A stretch of DNA of 16,876 nucleotides, from positions 1-16,876 of the forward strand of contig BPQB01000189.1 in NCBI GenBank assembly GCA_019973155.2. The letters run 5' to 3'. A program made the translations under genes and the position numbers. This DNA is from Phanerochaete sordida (lineage: Eukaryota; Basidiomycota; Agaricomycetes; Polyporales; Phanerochaetaceae). How positions within the stretch are numbered: the stretch's first letter is position 1; each line of letters opens with the position of its first letter. The notes under the pieces were generated by a model, which did not search any database, was not told the DNA's origin, and worked only from the letters and a program-made list of their open reading frames with translations. Below, one piece after another: positions 8,805 to 16,876 of the stretch.

Positions 8805-11800
8805 TTATGGTGCGGTCTGTTCGTTCAGGATAGCGGTAGAAAATTCTTGCAGGCTTGAGACACCGTTCACAACAGTAATCGGGTTTGCCGGAATGCGCTC
8901 TTCTTCTGCCTCCTGTAAGTCGTTCAGCAAATATGTGATGGGCGTAGAGGCGCAGGTCAGCGACTTACAAGATCCTCAAGCTCTTCTGGTGTTACCCGGA
9001 AAGGCTCTCGCGAGGTTCGTTGCAGGAATGTGTCCAACTGACCGCCATCGAGCTTGTTGAACCCTCGCGAAAACTCGTTCACAACTGTGTACGACTGCGT
9101 TCGCCCGCGGTGAAATACCAGCACCATGTCACGCCGGTAGTGTTCCCCAAGCTTATTGATATCAGCCGCGATGGAAGCGGGCGTGTGTCGCCCGCCAGAC
9201 TTGGTAGTACGGAAGATGTCGCGGAAGCGGTCGCGCAGGTCGTTGAACCCGCGAAGATTGAAGCTGACGCACTCCCGTAGGAACTTGGAGTCGAAGTCGA
9301 GGCTCTTCGCGTTGAACAGTAGCTTGATCCAGTAGTTGTAGTGCTCCAGAAGCAGGTCACACTCCTGCCAATGACCAGGAAGTCCGGACGGGTTGACCAG
9401 CCAGTTGTTCAGGAATGTGATTCGCAGCTTCTCCGAGAACTCGTAGAGAAAGTTGCAGGCAAGCTCGAGCATCTCGTTGCCATAGTTCGTCGCCCCGCAG
9501 CCCCAGAAGGAAAACCTCCAGATCTGACAGTCGCATCTGTTAGCTCAAGTGTTGTCGTTCATATAGAGCACCGGTGCGTGTACCTTGATAATTTCCCAAA
9601 CCCGTCCCATGTCTCCTACAGCGACCGCAGTGCAGAACTCGAGGTACCAGAGTACAGCCCGGAGGAAATTGACGTTATTGGCTATCACACGATCAGCGGT
9701 CGACGCAAGTCGTGCGCTGGGTGCGAACGCGGCGGACGGTCCATATCGGGCTTCTGTCCACTTGTCGTCGTGTTCACTGTGGTCGCATGCCGTCTCGGTG
9801 TAATAGCGGTTGTACAGAGTGCGCGCCATGTCCTCGAGGCAATCAAAGCAGTGGTCTGCCAGAGGACCATCTTTGCCGAAGTACTTCTCGAGGCAGTCGA
9901 GAAGATTATCACTCGCAGGATATACCACCCCAGTGTACTCCTCGCAAAGCAAGCTGTCCACATATTAGCCTACCAATGACAAGAGAATATATTATGACTA
10001 TAGAACGCACCGAATGCCCTCCAGAGTCAACGCCTCAAAGCGAACCTCGAGGAGACCGTGCATGGGGTAGAAGTCGCACTTTGTGGGATTAAGCTGACGC
10101 TGCAGCAATTCGCAGTCGTGGCGAAGACCGAACGTTCCGGCCTCGATTGTCGGTGCCCAGTTGAGCTGCACAATGTTCTTCCCGTTATTCCATTTGGTGT
10201 GCCATAGCTCGAGCTGCGGGCGGAGGAAGCGACCACATTCCGCATTGGTGCCGCCCTTCAGGACGGCGCGTTGGAGCTTCCGTGTCCGGTCGACACTGAG
10301 CTGATCCCCGCCAACGATGAGGATAGAATCTTCGAGCCGTTCATCCGATAATTTGAGCTGTGCGTCATACACGTCCTGAAGCGCTTCGTTGACCCCGGCA
10401 GTCGTAGCCTCGTTCGCGCCGGAACAGCGCAGAGACGTGATGTCGCTCTTCCGAAGGCGCAAGCGATGTACGGCGTAACTTTCGCTGAATAGGTGCTCGA
10501 CATTGGAGTTATGGCGTTGCAAGGCAGGGACGTGCTTGACAAGTGTGCGGAGAATGTGGCCGGTGCCGATTCCTCGTACATGAGCCCAGTTGATGTCTTT
10601 CTTTAGCTCTTCGACGGTCAGCTTGGAACGAGCATTGCTGGCGATATTTTCGAGCAAAGGGCTGAGGCGGAGCGCGCCTTCGGGGACGTCTTCGAGCTTG
10701 ATGACGATTGCTGAGGTCCCACAGCGAAGAATGTTGCGGTGACCTAGCGTGGGGTCCCAGGCACGGGCCATCTTGTTGACGTTGTCAAAGACGACCTTTC
10801 CGTCGAAGGGACCGTCTGGATTCTGCATGATCCAGTCGTCGAGCCTCTTCTGAGAGTCCTTGGCAATCTCATGGAGCTTGCGTAGGACGTCCGAGCGCGA
10901 AATGGAGAGTCCGATCCGAGAGCACATGGCGAAGATGGTGTGATTCGCTCTCGAGATGAAGAGCAGCATGCCGACAATGGTCGCGAAAAGCGTATTAAAC
11001 TTGTATTGTATGTATAGCAGCATACACATGATCGTTGTGACAGCCTACGAAAGGCGGAATGAGTATATCATTCATACAGATACTGTGGGACCGTACCAGC
11101 CAAGGGTCGCGCCGCATGTTGAGGGCTATCCCAGGATCGGCTCCTGCTTCGTCTACGTCGTCCTCGGCGATATCCTCGCGTCGCGCGCTCTGATTATCCT
11201 CATCAGCGGCAGGGAACAGGCCTTCGCTGCGAGCCGCTCCCAGGTCGCTAGCATGGAGCTCGTCGTTACCAACGGGTTCTTCTGGTTCGCGCTCGTGCTG
11301 TAGCATCGACTCCTCGTCTGACGACTGCTGCGTAGGTGTGATCGCCTCTGTTGCGGCTTCAGCTGCAGTGCGATTCGGGATGGGATCGTACGCATCGCCG
11401 AGCCGCTTGCGAAGCCTCTTGTTCACGGCCATGGTCGACAGAACTGCGAATGACACAGGAGCCTGTGGTGGTGACGCATGTAAGAAGCGTTACAGTGTTG
11501 CGGAGGCATGCACGTACCGTGGACGCCATAAATCTCTCGATCTCAGTCGAGTCCCATGCTGTCAATAAGGACCAGCGAATAACACCGCCCATGTCGAGAA
11601 GCTCGCTGTCTCGCAAACGGCGCGTCTCCTGGTCAACCTCCTCCAGCGTGATGAGTAAAGCGAGCTGGATGATGGAGTTTCGGGTGGACGTGGGCTGAAG
11701 AGCATTACTCGGCCCTGCGCGACTGCGGTCATCGGGACCACGAGCATGGCGCGGCAAGGCGGGGAATGTGGGGCGCACGCGCTGACCGTCGAGAAATTCT

Positions 11801-12279
11801 TGAGCGTATGGGTGCTCGTACAGCAGACGAACGATGTCGACAGGTCTCGTTCCTTCGCGCGAGCTCTGATGGACGAAAGCCGAGATGGACTGCTTCACAG
11901 TTTGATGCCATTTGTCGCCAGGACGTACGCGCAGTAACGTCGATATGAAGTCACCAATGCTGTCAAATTGAGCGCGCTTGATGCATCTGATGACGACGAG
12001 CAACCTGTGCTCTAAGCTGAGATCATTGGTAGCGTGAGGCGTATCTTGGAATAGCGGCATAGAATTCGCTTGGTTGGTACGAGAGCCGTTAATGAACTCC
12101 GATTCGATGGCGGACAGCTGTCTGCCTGGAGCTGGAGCGGGAGATGGAGGATAGTAAATGGGAAACGCAGGCCCCGGCGAGTAGGAGTAGGGCGAGGCTA
12201 AGGGCGGTAGCTGTGGATAGCTCCACGGAGAGAATGTCGACGGAGTGACGGGTGTATGCAGTCCCCCCATGGTTCCCAT
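8805..12279 (-). CDS. DUF6589 protein, probable DDE-type transposase
   Basis: Six exons, 1,064 aa: 12279-11518, 11462-11097, 11044-10011, 9953-9584, 9523-8969 and 8912-8805. The introns are 55, 52, 57, 60 and 56 bp, each phase-consistent. Branch sites are clear in several (CTAAC, CTAAT). Residues 1-120 are Pro/Tyr/Ser-rich and look disordered, a helical region follows, then an acidic linker (about 280-370). The C-terminal two thirds match my memory of DUF6589 (PF20231-type) proteins: a hydrophobic start (about 377-420), FDNVN (D463), GGDQLSVDRTR (D623), LELWHTKWN, RAVLWYLEF, then FWGCGATNYGNEML, NNWLVNPSG and LLLEHYNYWI (E904). The order of D463, D623 and E904, each in a conserved-looking block, is compatible with a DDE nuclease core; that catalytic assignment is inference. 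The start ATG is the first in frame after a TATA box at 12352-12358; another ATG follows at 12270. The gene is convergent with the helicase and lies within the same inverted-repeat unit. Confidence 0.82.
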
Positions 12280-12309
12280 CGTCGGGGAGCCCTGGGAAGA
12301 GTCAAATGA

Positions 12310-12336
12310 GACTCTCCGAAGGCTCAGCCTTGAGTC
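12310..12336 (-). promoter_or_regulatory. Hairpin-forming palindrome in the DUF6589 leader/promoter
   Basis: GACTC (12310-12314) pairs with GAGTC (12332-12336). Inside it, AAGGCT pairs with AGCCTT around one base (12319-12331). It lies between the TATA box and the start codon, at or just after the expected transcription start. Confidence 0.4.
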
Positions 12337-12351
12337 AGAGGGACTCTGGGT

Positions 12352-12358
12352 CCTTATA
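12352..12358 (-). promoter_or_regulatory. TATA box of the DUF6589 gene
   Basis: TATAAGG on the minus strand, 72 bases before the ATG at 12279. This is a normal spacing for a start site near 12325 and a leader of roughly 45 bases. Confidence 0.45.
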
Positions 12359-12615
12359 TGCGTCGGGGTCGCCAGGTTGGCAGACCCAGAAGCGCGAGTG
12401 CCATCCTCTGCGGGTTGGCTCGCGCGGAAGCCTACGATTTTAGGTATTTCAGCGTGACGAAATTATTAGTCAACGAGCTTCAATCGTTTACCGTCATCTT
12501 CGTCGTTACTCTGAGACATATTCGCGTCGAAAAGCCTTGTATTGAGCTGTACAAGAGGCAAGTTACATGCAAGGCCGCGGTTCGAGCTTTGCGAGTTCGG
12601 CAGACGCCGAAATAT
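12359..12615. other. Subterminal region of the element, right side
   Basis: Gene-free stretch between the DUF6589 promoter and the right inverted repeat. A plus-strand frame (12358-12861) runs through here and across the repeat, but I do not consider it a gene. No further repeat shared with the left end was seen. Confidence 0.4.
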
Positions 12616-12648
12616 TTCAGACTCCGAGAGACCTCACCACGACCCCCC
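12616..12648 (-). repeat. Right terminal inverted repeat, 33 bp
   Basis: Exact reverse complement of 6466-6498 over 33 bases. It ends in CCCCCC, followed by GCGTTTAATTCC outside the element. Confidence 0.93.
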
Positions 12649-12658
12649 GCGTTTAATT

Positions 12659-12714
12659 CCAGCCTCTATATGGAGGAACGACGGTACCGCCTCTTCCGAA
12701 ATTTTAGAGGCTGG
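12659..12714. repeat. 10-bp inverted repeat just outside the right TIR
   Basis: CCAGCCTCTA at 12659-12668 and TAGAGGCTGG at 12705-12714 are perfect inverted copies with a 36-base loop. The arm resembles CCAGCCTA beside the left end of the element (6431-6438). Confidence 0.55.
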
Positions 12715-12720
12715 CATGCG

Positions 12721-12735
12721 AGCCTATATGCGCTT
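12721..12735 (+). repeat. 15-bp direct repeat, right copy
   Basis: AGCCTATATGCGCTT is identical to 6433-6447 and in the same orientation, 72 bases outside the right inverted repeat. It is flanked by GAGC...GCTC, so it also sits in a small hairpin (12720-12739). Confidence 0.6.
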
Positions 12736-13084
12736 GCTCAGCTCGCACGGCTTCGTCAGGTCGCGCACGCTTATTCAGGGCAATGCGTAAGGCGTGCGGC
12801 GGGGCGGCGGGCCCCCGCTCGGCGCTGTCTCAGGGTGTATGTGCAGAAATCATCCCGCTGATCGTCGTCCCGCTCCTTGCACGCATCTCCGGGAAATAGG
12901 TTACTTTTGGGTTATGTATACAGACTTCAACATGGACCGCCTGGCATTAACTCTCTCCACTCCTCTCGCTTGTGGTGTTTCGGATTGCTGTGTACGTCCT
13001 AGCCGTGCGGGATGGTGGGACGTGGTGGACGCCTGTATGCCATGCTTTCGACGTTCGACGTACCCGCCTCCCTGGCGATGCCTA

Positions 13085-13405
13085 TCACCGCCGGCCCCGC
13101 CTCCCCTCCTCCGCCGTCGCGCCTCCGTGAGCCTTTCTCCCCTGCGTCAACGATGCATCCCTCGAATTGGATAACGCCTGACGGAGGTCCTCGTACATCG
13201 CGTGCGTATCCCGCGTGAAGTGGGAACCTGTGAAGATCACAGGCGAAAGGCTGCGCACAGGCAGGATGCCGAAGGTGTTCGAGGGCATAATTATGAATGG
13301 AGATGGTGACCGGCACCGTGTAAGAAGGCCAAAGAGACGGAGAGGGTAGAGACAGGCGGTAAGACGATGGAGTCGAAGGCGCGCTGCGGCTTGCTGGAGA
13401 GCCAT
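13085..13405 (-). CDS. Weak candidate small ORF, 106 aa
   Basis: ATG-initiated frame with an in-frame second ATG giving MPSNTFGILPVRSLS. A TATA-like box (TATAAGT, 13430-13424) lies 18 bases before the first ATG. The middle part (HFTRDTHAMYEDLRQALSNS) looks protein-like, but the ends are Arg/Gly-rich and low in complexity. No family is recognised. It may be non-coding or one exon of a spliced gene. Confidence 0.22.
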   Translation of the reverse strand: MALQQAAARLRLHRLTACLYPLRLFGLLTRCRSPSPFIIMPSNTFGILPVRSLSPVIFTGSHFTRDTHAMYEDLRQALSNSRDASLTQGRKAHGGATAEEGRRGRR

Positions 13406-13739
13406 TCCTCACTTTGGTTGGGTACTTATAGCATCGCTCGAATGGCCCTTCGGTCAAGAAGTCTACACGAGAAAGTCAGCTGGATCTTTCCTGCCGTCGA
13501 TGGAGGACCAGCGGAAGCCACAGCGGAATCAAGACTTGTTCGCCGTAGGCCTGAGCACTGCAATTAAAGCGAGGAAACAAAAAGTCGGAGTGACCAGGAA
13601 CGCATGGGGCAGAAGATGGAGGCAGGCATTCCGATGAAACCGCACGACGGCGAGCACAGACAAAAGGCGACGACGTCGGGGGCATAATTGGGCGAGAGTG
13701 CGCGTCGCGGGGGAACGGGCGACGCGGCGACGAAACGCG

Positions 13740-13793
13740 TGACGCATCCGTGACTGCTCACGCCTCACGCGGTGACGTGCCCCGTGCGTGACG
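13740..13793 (+). promoter_or_regulatory. Cluster of TGAC motifs (bZIP/CRE half-site-like)
   Basis: TGAC occurs at 13740, 13751, 13773 (as TGACGTG) and 13789, all on the same strand within 54 bases. Three are preceded by CG. This resembles bZIP or ATF/CREB half-sites. It may serve a promoter for the small minus-strand ORF or be chance in GC-rich sequence. Confidence 0.25.
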
Positions 13794-14179
13794 GGCGTTG
13801 TGGGTGCTTGTTGGGCAGTGCCCATGCAGTGCCTGGACATCAAATCTTCCTAATTTCTTCGTGATTCCAGCGCAGCCATGAGCCTGAACGGGGATCGAGA
13901 TGGCATCAGCAGGGAGATACGCGAGAACATTAGTTGCGGTCTTGTACACGGGCGGAGAGGGTACAGCGCGTGCGCAGGCGCGCGTGGACTTGAATACAAG
14001 GTGTAGCGTATGCGAACGGGGAATGCGGCACGCGGCCGGGCTAGAACTACAGGGCCAGTGTAGGGTATCGGGGATGAAAAAGAAGACCAGGACAGGCGAA
14101 TCAGATGCGAAGGCCAAGGAGTGAGAGAAAAGGGCGTGTAGCGAAACGAGATGACCTCGGAGACCGGCCGGTACAAACA

Positions 14180-16722
14180 TTATATCAGAGCGGTGTTCTT
14201 GAGGTTTCCTTGTAGGATTATGTCTCGCACTACATCATGCATGAGAGCAGGGATGCGGTCTCACGAGGCTGGAACTTACCGGTCATGATGATGGTTCTTG
14301 TGCTCCGTGTATCTATCACCGAGGTTCCGTGAACTGTGATGCCGCAGAAGTAAGCCAGGCAATCCCCGTATAGCGACTGCGCGATACGAACTGTAGAGTT
14401 CGCGGTCCCTGTTCGGAGAATGCGTTTGATGTATTGCCCCAAACTTGTTCTTGAAATCTGTCGGCGCTCGTCAGTGATACAGTGACCGACGGTGAGAGAA
14501 TGAAGAGGGCCGTACAGCTGTACACGGACTCGTAATTGTTCGGCTTGTCGCGGTAGTGTGGCATATGGTGTCTCAACTTGACACCGCTTTCAAGCTTTTT
14601 CTGCACTAGGATGAGCCCGCGCAGCAATTGAGATGGGATGTCAGCTACGTACCCGCAATAAATCAGTCTGCGGCGGGGAGCGGTTCAGCCTCTGGGACAC
14701 CCAGCCGTCGGGCGAGTACGTACCTTGTTCAAGAACAGGATGATGTTCACGTTGGAGAGCAGCTTGTTCGATATCACGTGTTTCCAGAGATACAGGGAGT
14801 CTTCGAGGCGGTTCATCCGCGGGTCCTGAGGGGCGAACGACGTACGTTAGTCCTGAGACATCGTCAAGCCGTATGGAGCTCGCCACGCACCTCTGCCAGC
14901 ACCTGATCAAATGCGCTGATAGGCGCAAGGAAGATTATGGCATCGACTGCAAAGAGATATCGCCGTTAGCATGTCAGCGGAGGCCCCAGCAAACGCGGGC
15001 TGGGCGTACCATCGTCGAAATACGGTGCCCATGCTTGTCGTTGGTTTCGCGCCCCGCCCACGTCGTATATCTTCCATTCTACGCCTCGGAACTCTGGGTT
15101 GGAGACCTTGAACGTGTGCTCGACAACGCCTGTGGTCTTCAGCCGTGCTTTGAGAACATCGTCTGCAAAGCATCAGACTCCAAAGCGAACCTAGCGACTT
15201 CAGCGAGTGAACTCACCGTCGGTGGGGAAGTACATCTTCGCAGTGATACGGTCGAGCTGGTCGAGGTAGCTGCCGCAGGCAGTCAGGGGCCGCCGAGCGC
15301 GCACCGCAGCCAGGGGCGACTCACAAGCCGCTGCTCTCCTCGAGCCGTATGCGCTTCTCCGCAAGCTTCTGCCGCACCCGCTTGTCCCTCCAGAGCTCCG
15401 CGATGCACGGCGCCGAGCGGTTGATGGTGTGCACCGGGTCCTCTGGGTCCTCCCACCAGCCCTGGAGCTCGCCCGAGTGCGCGCTCTTCGGGCTCTGGAT
15501 GCGCCCGAGCGAGAACGCCTTCTTCCAGTTCGACGTCGTGCGCACGCTCGGCTCCGCGCCCGCGCCCGCGCTCACGGGCGACGTCGGCAGCGAGTGGCTC
15601 GTGCCTGCGGGGATGACGATGCGCGGGAGCGGCTCGCCCGCGTCGTGGCTGCTGCGGCTGTCGAGGCTCCCCCGCGGGAGGTGCGTCGCCTCGTTGTCCG
15701 CGTTCTCCTCCGGGTCGGACAGCTGCTGGAGCAGGCGCTGCTCGAGCTCGAGCAGCGGCGCGAGCGAGCGCAGGTACCGCTCGTACGGGATGCCGCTCCC
15801 CCCGTGCGGCGCGCTCCCGCCGGCGTGCCCGTTCCCGTGTGCGCTGATGACGATCGCGGCCGGCTCGCCCGCGTCGTAGTCGTCGTCGTCGTGCGCGGCG
15901 TCCTCCGGCGCGATCGCATCGAGGATCCTGTGTGCCGCGCGCGCACGCAAGACGGCGAGGGCAGGCGTCCGAGTCAGCCCGGGTGCCCACGGCAAGGGGT
16001 GCAGCGGCACATGCTCACCTTCGCACGGAGCGGAGCAGATTCAGATAGATGACGAACCGCCAGGCGATGCGCTCTTGGTGGAACGACTCGGGCGTGTGTA
16101 GCAGTTGGAACTCTGCAATCAGGCTGTCAGCGTCCTGCATCGTCTCTCGGCATCCCACCAAGGTGTCGGGCCCCGACAGGTCGCGGCGCGAGGATCCGTG
16201 CACCGCTCGGCACTGCCATTGCGTCAGGCAAGGGCGTATGTGTTACATCACCGGATGCGCTGCACAGGTGCAGTACATAAAGGCGCACTACCGACGGCCG
16301 AGAGTGCTCGACACCCCCACATTCTGCACAGCCCCGCGCATGTCGTTCAGTGGCATTTTTCTGTGGAGCTGCTGCTTGCGCAGACGGCAAGTGCCCCGGG
16401 TAACAATGACAAAAATGCGCAGAAAATCCGAAGAAATAATGACAGACACGGCCCAGGACTCACGTTTCAGCGTGGTGCTCTTGCCGCTCTCGCTCTGGCC
16501 CAGCAGGAGGACCTTGATTTGCTTCTGCTTGCGGCTGCGCCGCTCCGAGTCGCGGAGCATCTTGTCAATAGTGTCGCTGCGCTTCTTGGCCTCCTGCTCG
16601 GCGCGGAGCCTGCCCTCGCGCTCCTGCTGGGACTCATTCGCGGGAGGCTGGAGGGCGACCGCGAGGGGGTCGGATATGGAACGACGTCGCCCCGAGCCTG
16701 GTGGGTGTATGTTCCTGTTCAT
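14180..16722 (-). CDS. Atypical heterotrimeric G-protein alpha subunit
   Basis: Twelve exons, 529 aa: 16722-16464, 16112-16019, 15927-15325, 15269-15217, 15162-15010, 14946-14891, 14825-14724, 14667-14653, 14600-14516, 14457-14392, 14333-14280 and 14229-14180. All junctions are phase-consistent. G-box motifs: P-loop GQSESGKST (75-83); switch I RLKTTG (343-348) with the catalytic Arg kept; switch II DVGGARNQR (370-378), where the usual catalytic Gln is Ala374; NKTD (439-442), split by an intron; TSVIDT (499-504). The C-terminal helix is VRDIILQGNLKNTALI. G-alpha proteins bind GTP and relay receptor signals at the plasma membrane. This one has about 150-200 extra residues (about 122-305), rich in Asp, Gly, Ser and Pro, inserted in the helical domain. 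It lacks Gly2 for myristoylation and the Cys at position -4. It looks like one of the divergent basidiomycete-specific G-alphas. The third exon is very GC-rich. Intron 1 is 351 bp; the others are 50-91 bp. Confidence 0.92.
16113..16463 (-). other. Long first intron of the G-alpha gene
   Basis: 351 bp against 50-91 bp for the other ten introns of this gene. It has a GTGAGT donor, and CTGAC then GATTGCAG at the 3' end. The splice is secure because it restores the conserved LKQFQLLHTP segment right after the P-loop. No clear extra exon is seen. The last 90 bases happen to be open in frame with exon 2. Confidence 0.7.
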
Positions 16723-16876
16723 GATGGAACACAGGCAAGGAGCAACTCGCGGTGGCAGTACAAGGTTTACTAGGACGGAATGCCCGACGGGCGGGCGCCT
16801 TGTGGCCGGGGTAGGCTAATATACGGGTCGAGGGTCAGCTGTGGACATCAGAAGGACTGGAGGGAGGCTGGCCAGG
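16723..16876. other. Upstream region of the G-alpha gene
   Basis: Presumed promoter and leader of the minus-strand G-alpha gene, cut by the window edge. No decisive promoter motif is seen. Confidence 0.4.

Larger units (their letters stand above)
6466..12648. mobile_element. Helicase + DUF6589 TIR DNA transposon, apparently complete
   Basis: The 6,183-bp unit is bounded by perfect 33-bp inverted repeats (6466-6498 and 12616-12648). It contains exactly two genes, convergent with 89 bp between stop codons: a RecQ-like helicase and a DUF6589 protein. Both can be read from ATG to stop once short introns are removed, with no internal stop or frameshift, so the copy looks young or under selection. 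The perfect repeats point the same way. Inference: DUF6589 is the transposase and the helicase is an accessory factor, as in helicase-encoding Academ (AcademH) transposons known from fungi and animals. No clean target-site duplication is visible next to the repeats; the nearest resemblance is TTGATTC (6453-6459) against TTAATTC (12653-12659). The G-run at the tip differs by one base (7 left, 6 right), so the exact ends are uncertain by a few bases. Confidence 0.8.
12649..14179. other. Long region without a recognised gene
   Basis: This lies between the right end of the transposon and the stop codon of the G-alpha gene. It contains a 10-bp inverted repeat (12659-12668 with 12705-12714), the second copy of the 15-bp direct repeat, one weak small ORF (13085-13405, minus) with a TATA-like box, and a TGAC-motif cluster (13740-13793). 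The part from about 13850 to 14179 is probably the 3' untranslated region of the G-alpha gene. Other open frames here lack an ATG start or protein-like composition. Confidence 0.5.

Noticed and set aside
9341..9979. 212-codon plus-strand open frame
   Set aside because: It is antisense to DUF6589 exons 4 and 5, crosses their intron, and has no family resemblance.
6453..12659. TTGATTC / TTAATTC as an aged target-site duplication
   Set aside because: Only 6 of 7 bases match, and the copies lie 6 and 4 bases from the G/C-run ends of the repeats. Not distinguishable from chance.
6433..12735. The 15-bp direct repeat as the target-site duplication of the element
   Set aside because: The copies lie 18 bases from the left inverted repeat and 72 bases from the right one, so they do not abut the ends. 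DDE elements usually make duplications of 2-11 bp. Kept only as an unexplained flank signal.
12358..12861. 167-codon plus-strand ATG frame
   Set aside because: It runs through the right inverted repeat and out of the element, is Arg-rich, has no recognisable domain, and overlaps the DUF6589 promoter on the other strand.
12999..13457. 152-codon minus-strand frame
   Set aside because: The first codon is TTG and there is no ATG until near the end. Composition is Pro/Ser/Arg-rich.
15283..16052. Long open frames on both strands over the third G-alpha exon
   Set aside because: They are caused by the very high GC content of that exon. Only the minus frame that joins the G-alpha exons in phase gives a conserved protein.
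16113..16463. C/D box snoRNA in the long G-alpha intron
   Set aside because: A GTGATGT and later CTGA motifs exist on the minus strand, but no terminal stem closes them and the C box is imperfect.

Overview
The window comes from a basidiomycete fungus, most likely an agaricomycete. The signs are genes cut by many 49-69 bp GT..AG introns with CTRAY/CTNAC-type branch sites, F-box-like proteins in tandem, a fungal RidA/Mmf1, an atypical multi-intron G-protein alpha subunit and a DUF6589 protein. Family assignments rest on motifs I can read and on remembered family patterns. No search was run.

Layout: (1) 440-4234, plus strand: two tandem paralogous F-box-like genes. The second has a likely two-codon first exon and a TATA box. 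(2) 4365 to about 5286 (perhaps 5633), minus strand: a many-intron gene of unknown function, only partly resolved. (3) 5685-6397, minus strand: a five-exon RidA/Mmf1-type imine deaminase with a probable mitochondrial presequence. (4) 6466-12648: a 6,183-bp element bounded by perfect 33-bp terminal inverted repeats. It holds two intact convergent genes: a 670-aa RecQ-like SF2 helicase (plus strand, one intron) and a 1,064-aa DUF6589 protein (minus strand, six exons). (5) 12649-14179: mostly no recognisable gene, with one weak small-ORF candidate and a cluster of TGAC motifs. (6) 14180-16722, minus strand: a 12-exon, 529-aa G-alpha-like gene with a long insertion in the helical domain and Ala in place of the catalytic Gln.

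The main result is the fourth block. It reads as a complete, possibly autonomous DNA transposon in which the DUF6589 protein would be the DDE-type transposase and the helicase an accessory replication or repair factor. It ends 68 bp upstream of the RidA start codon, so it appears to have inserted in that gene's promoter. A helicase-encoding lineage of Academ transposons (AcademH) has been described in fungi and animals. From memory this element resembles that lineage, but I cannot confirm that DUF6589 is its transposase.
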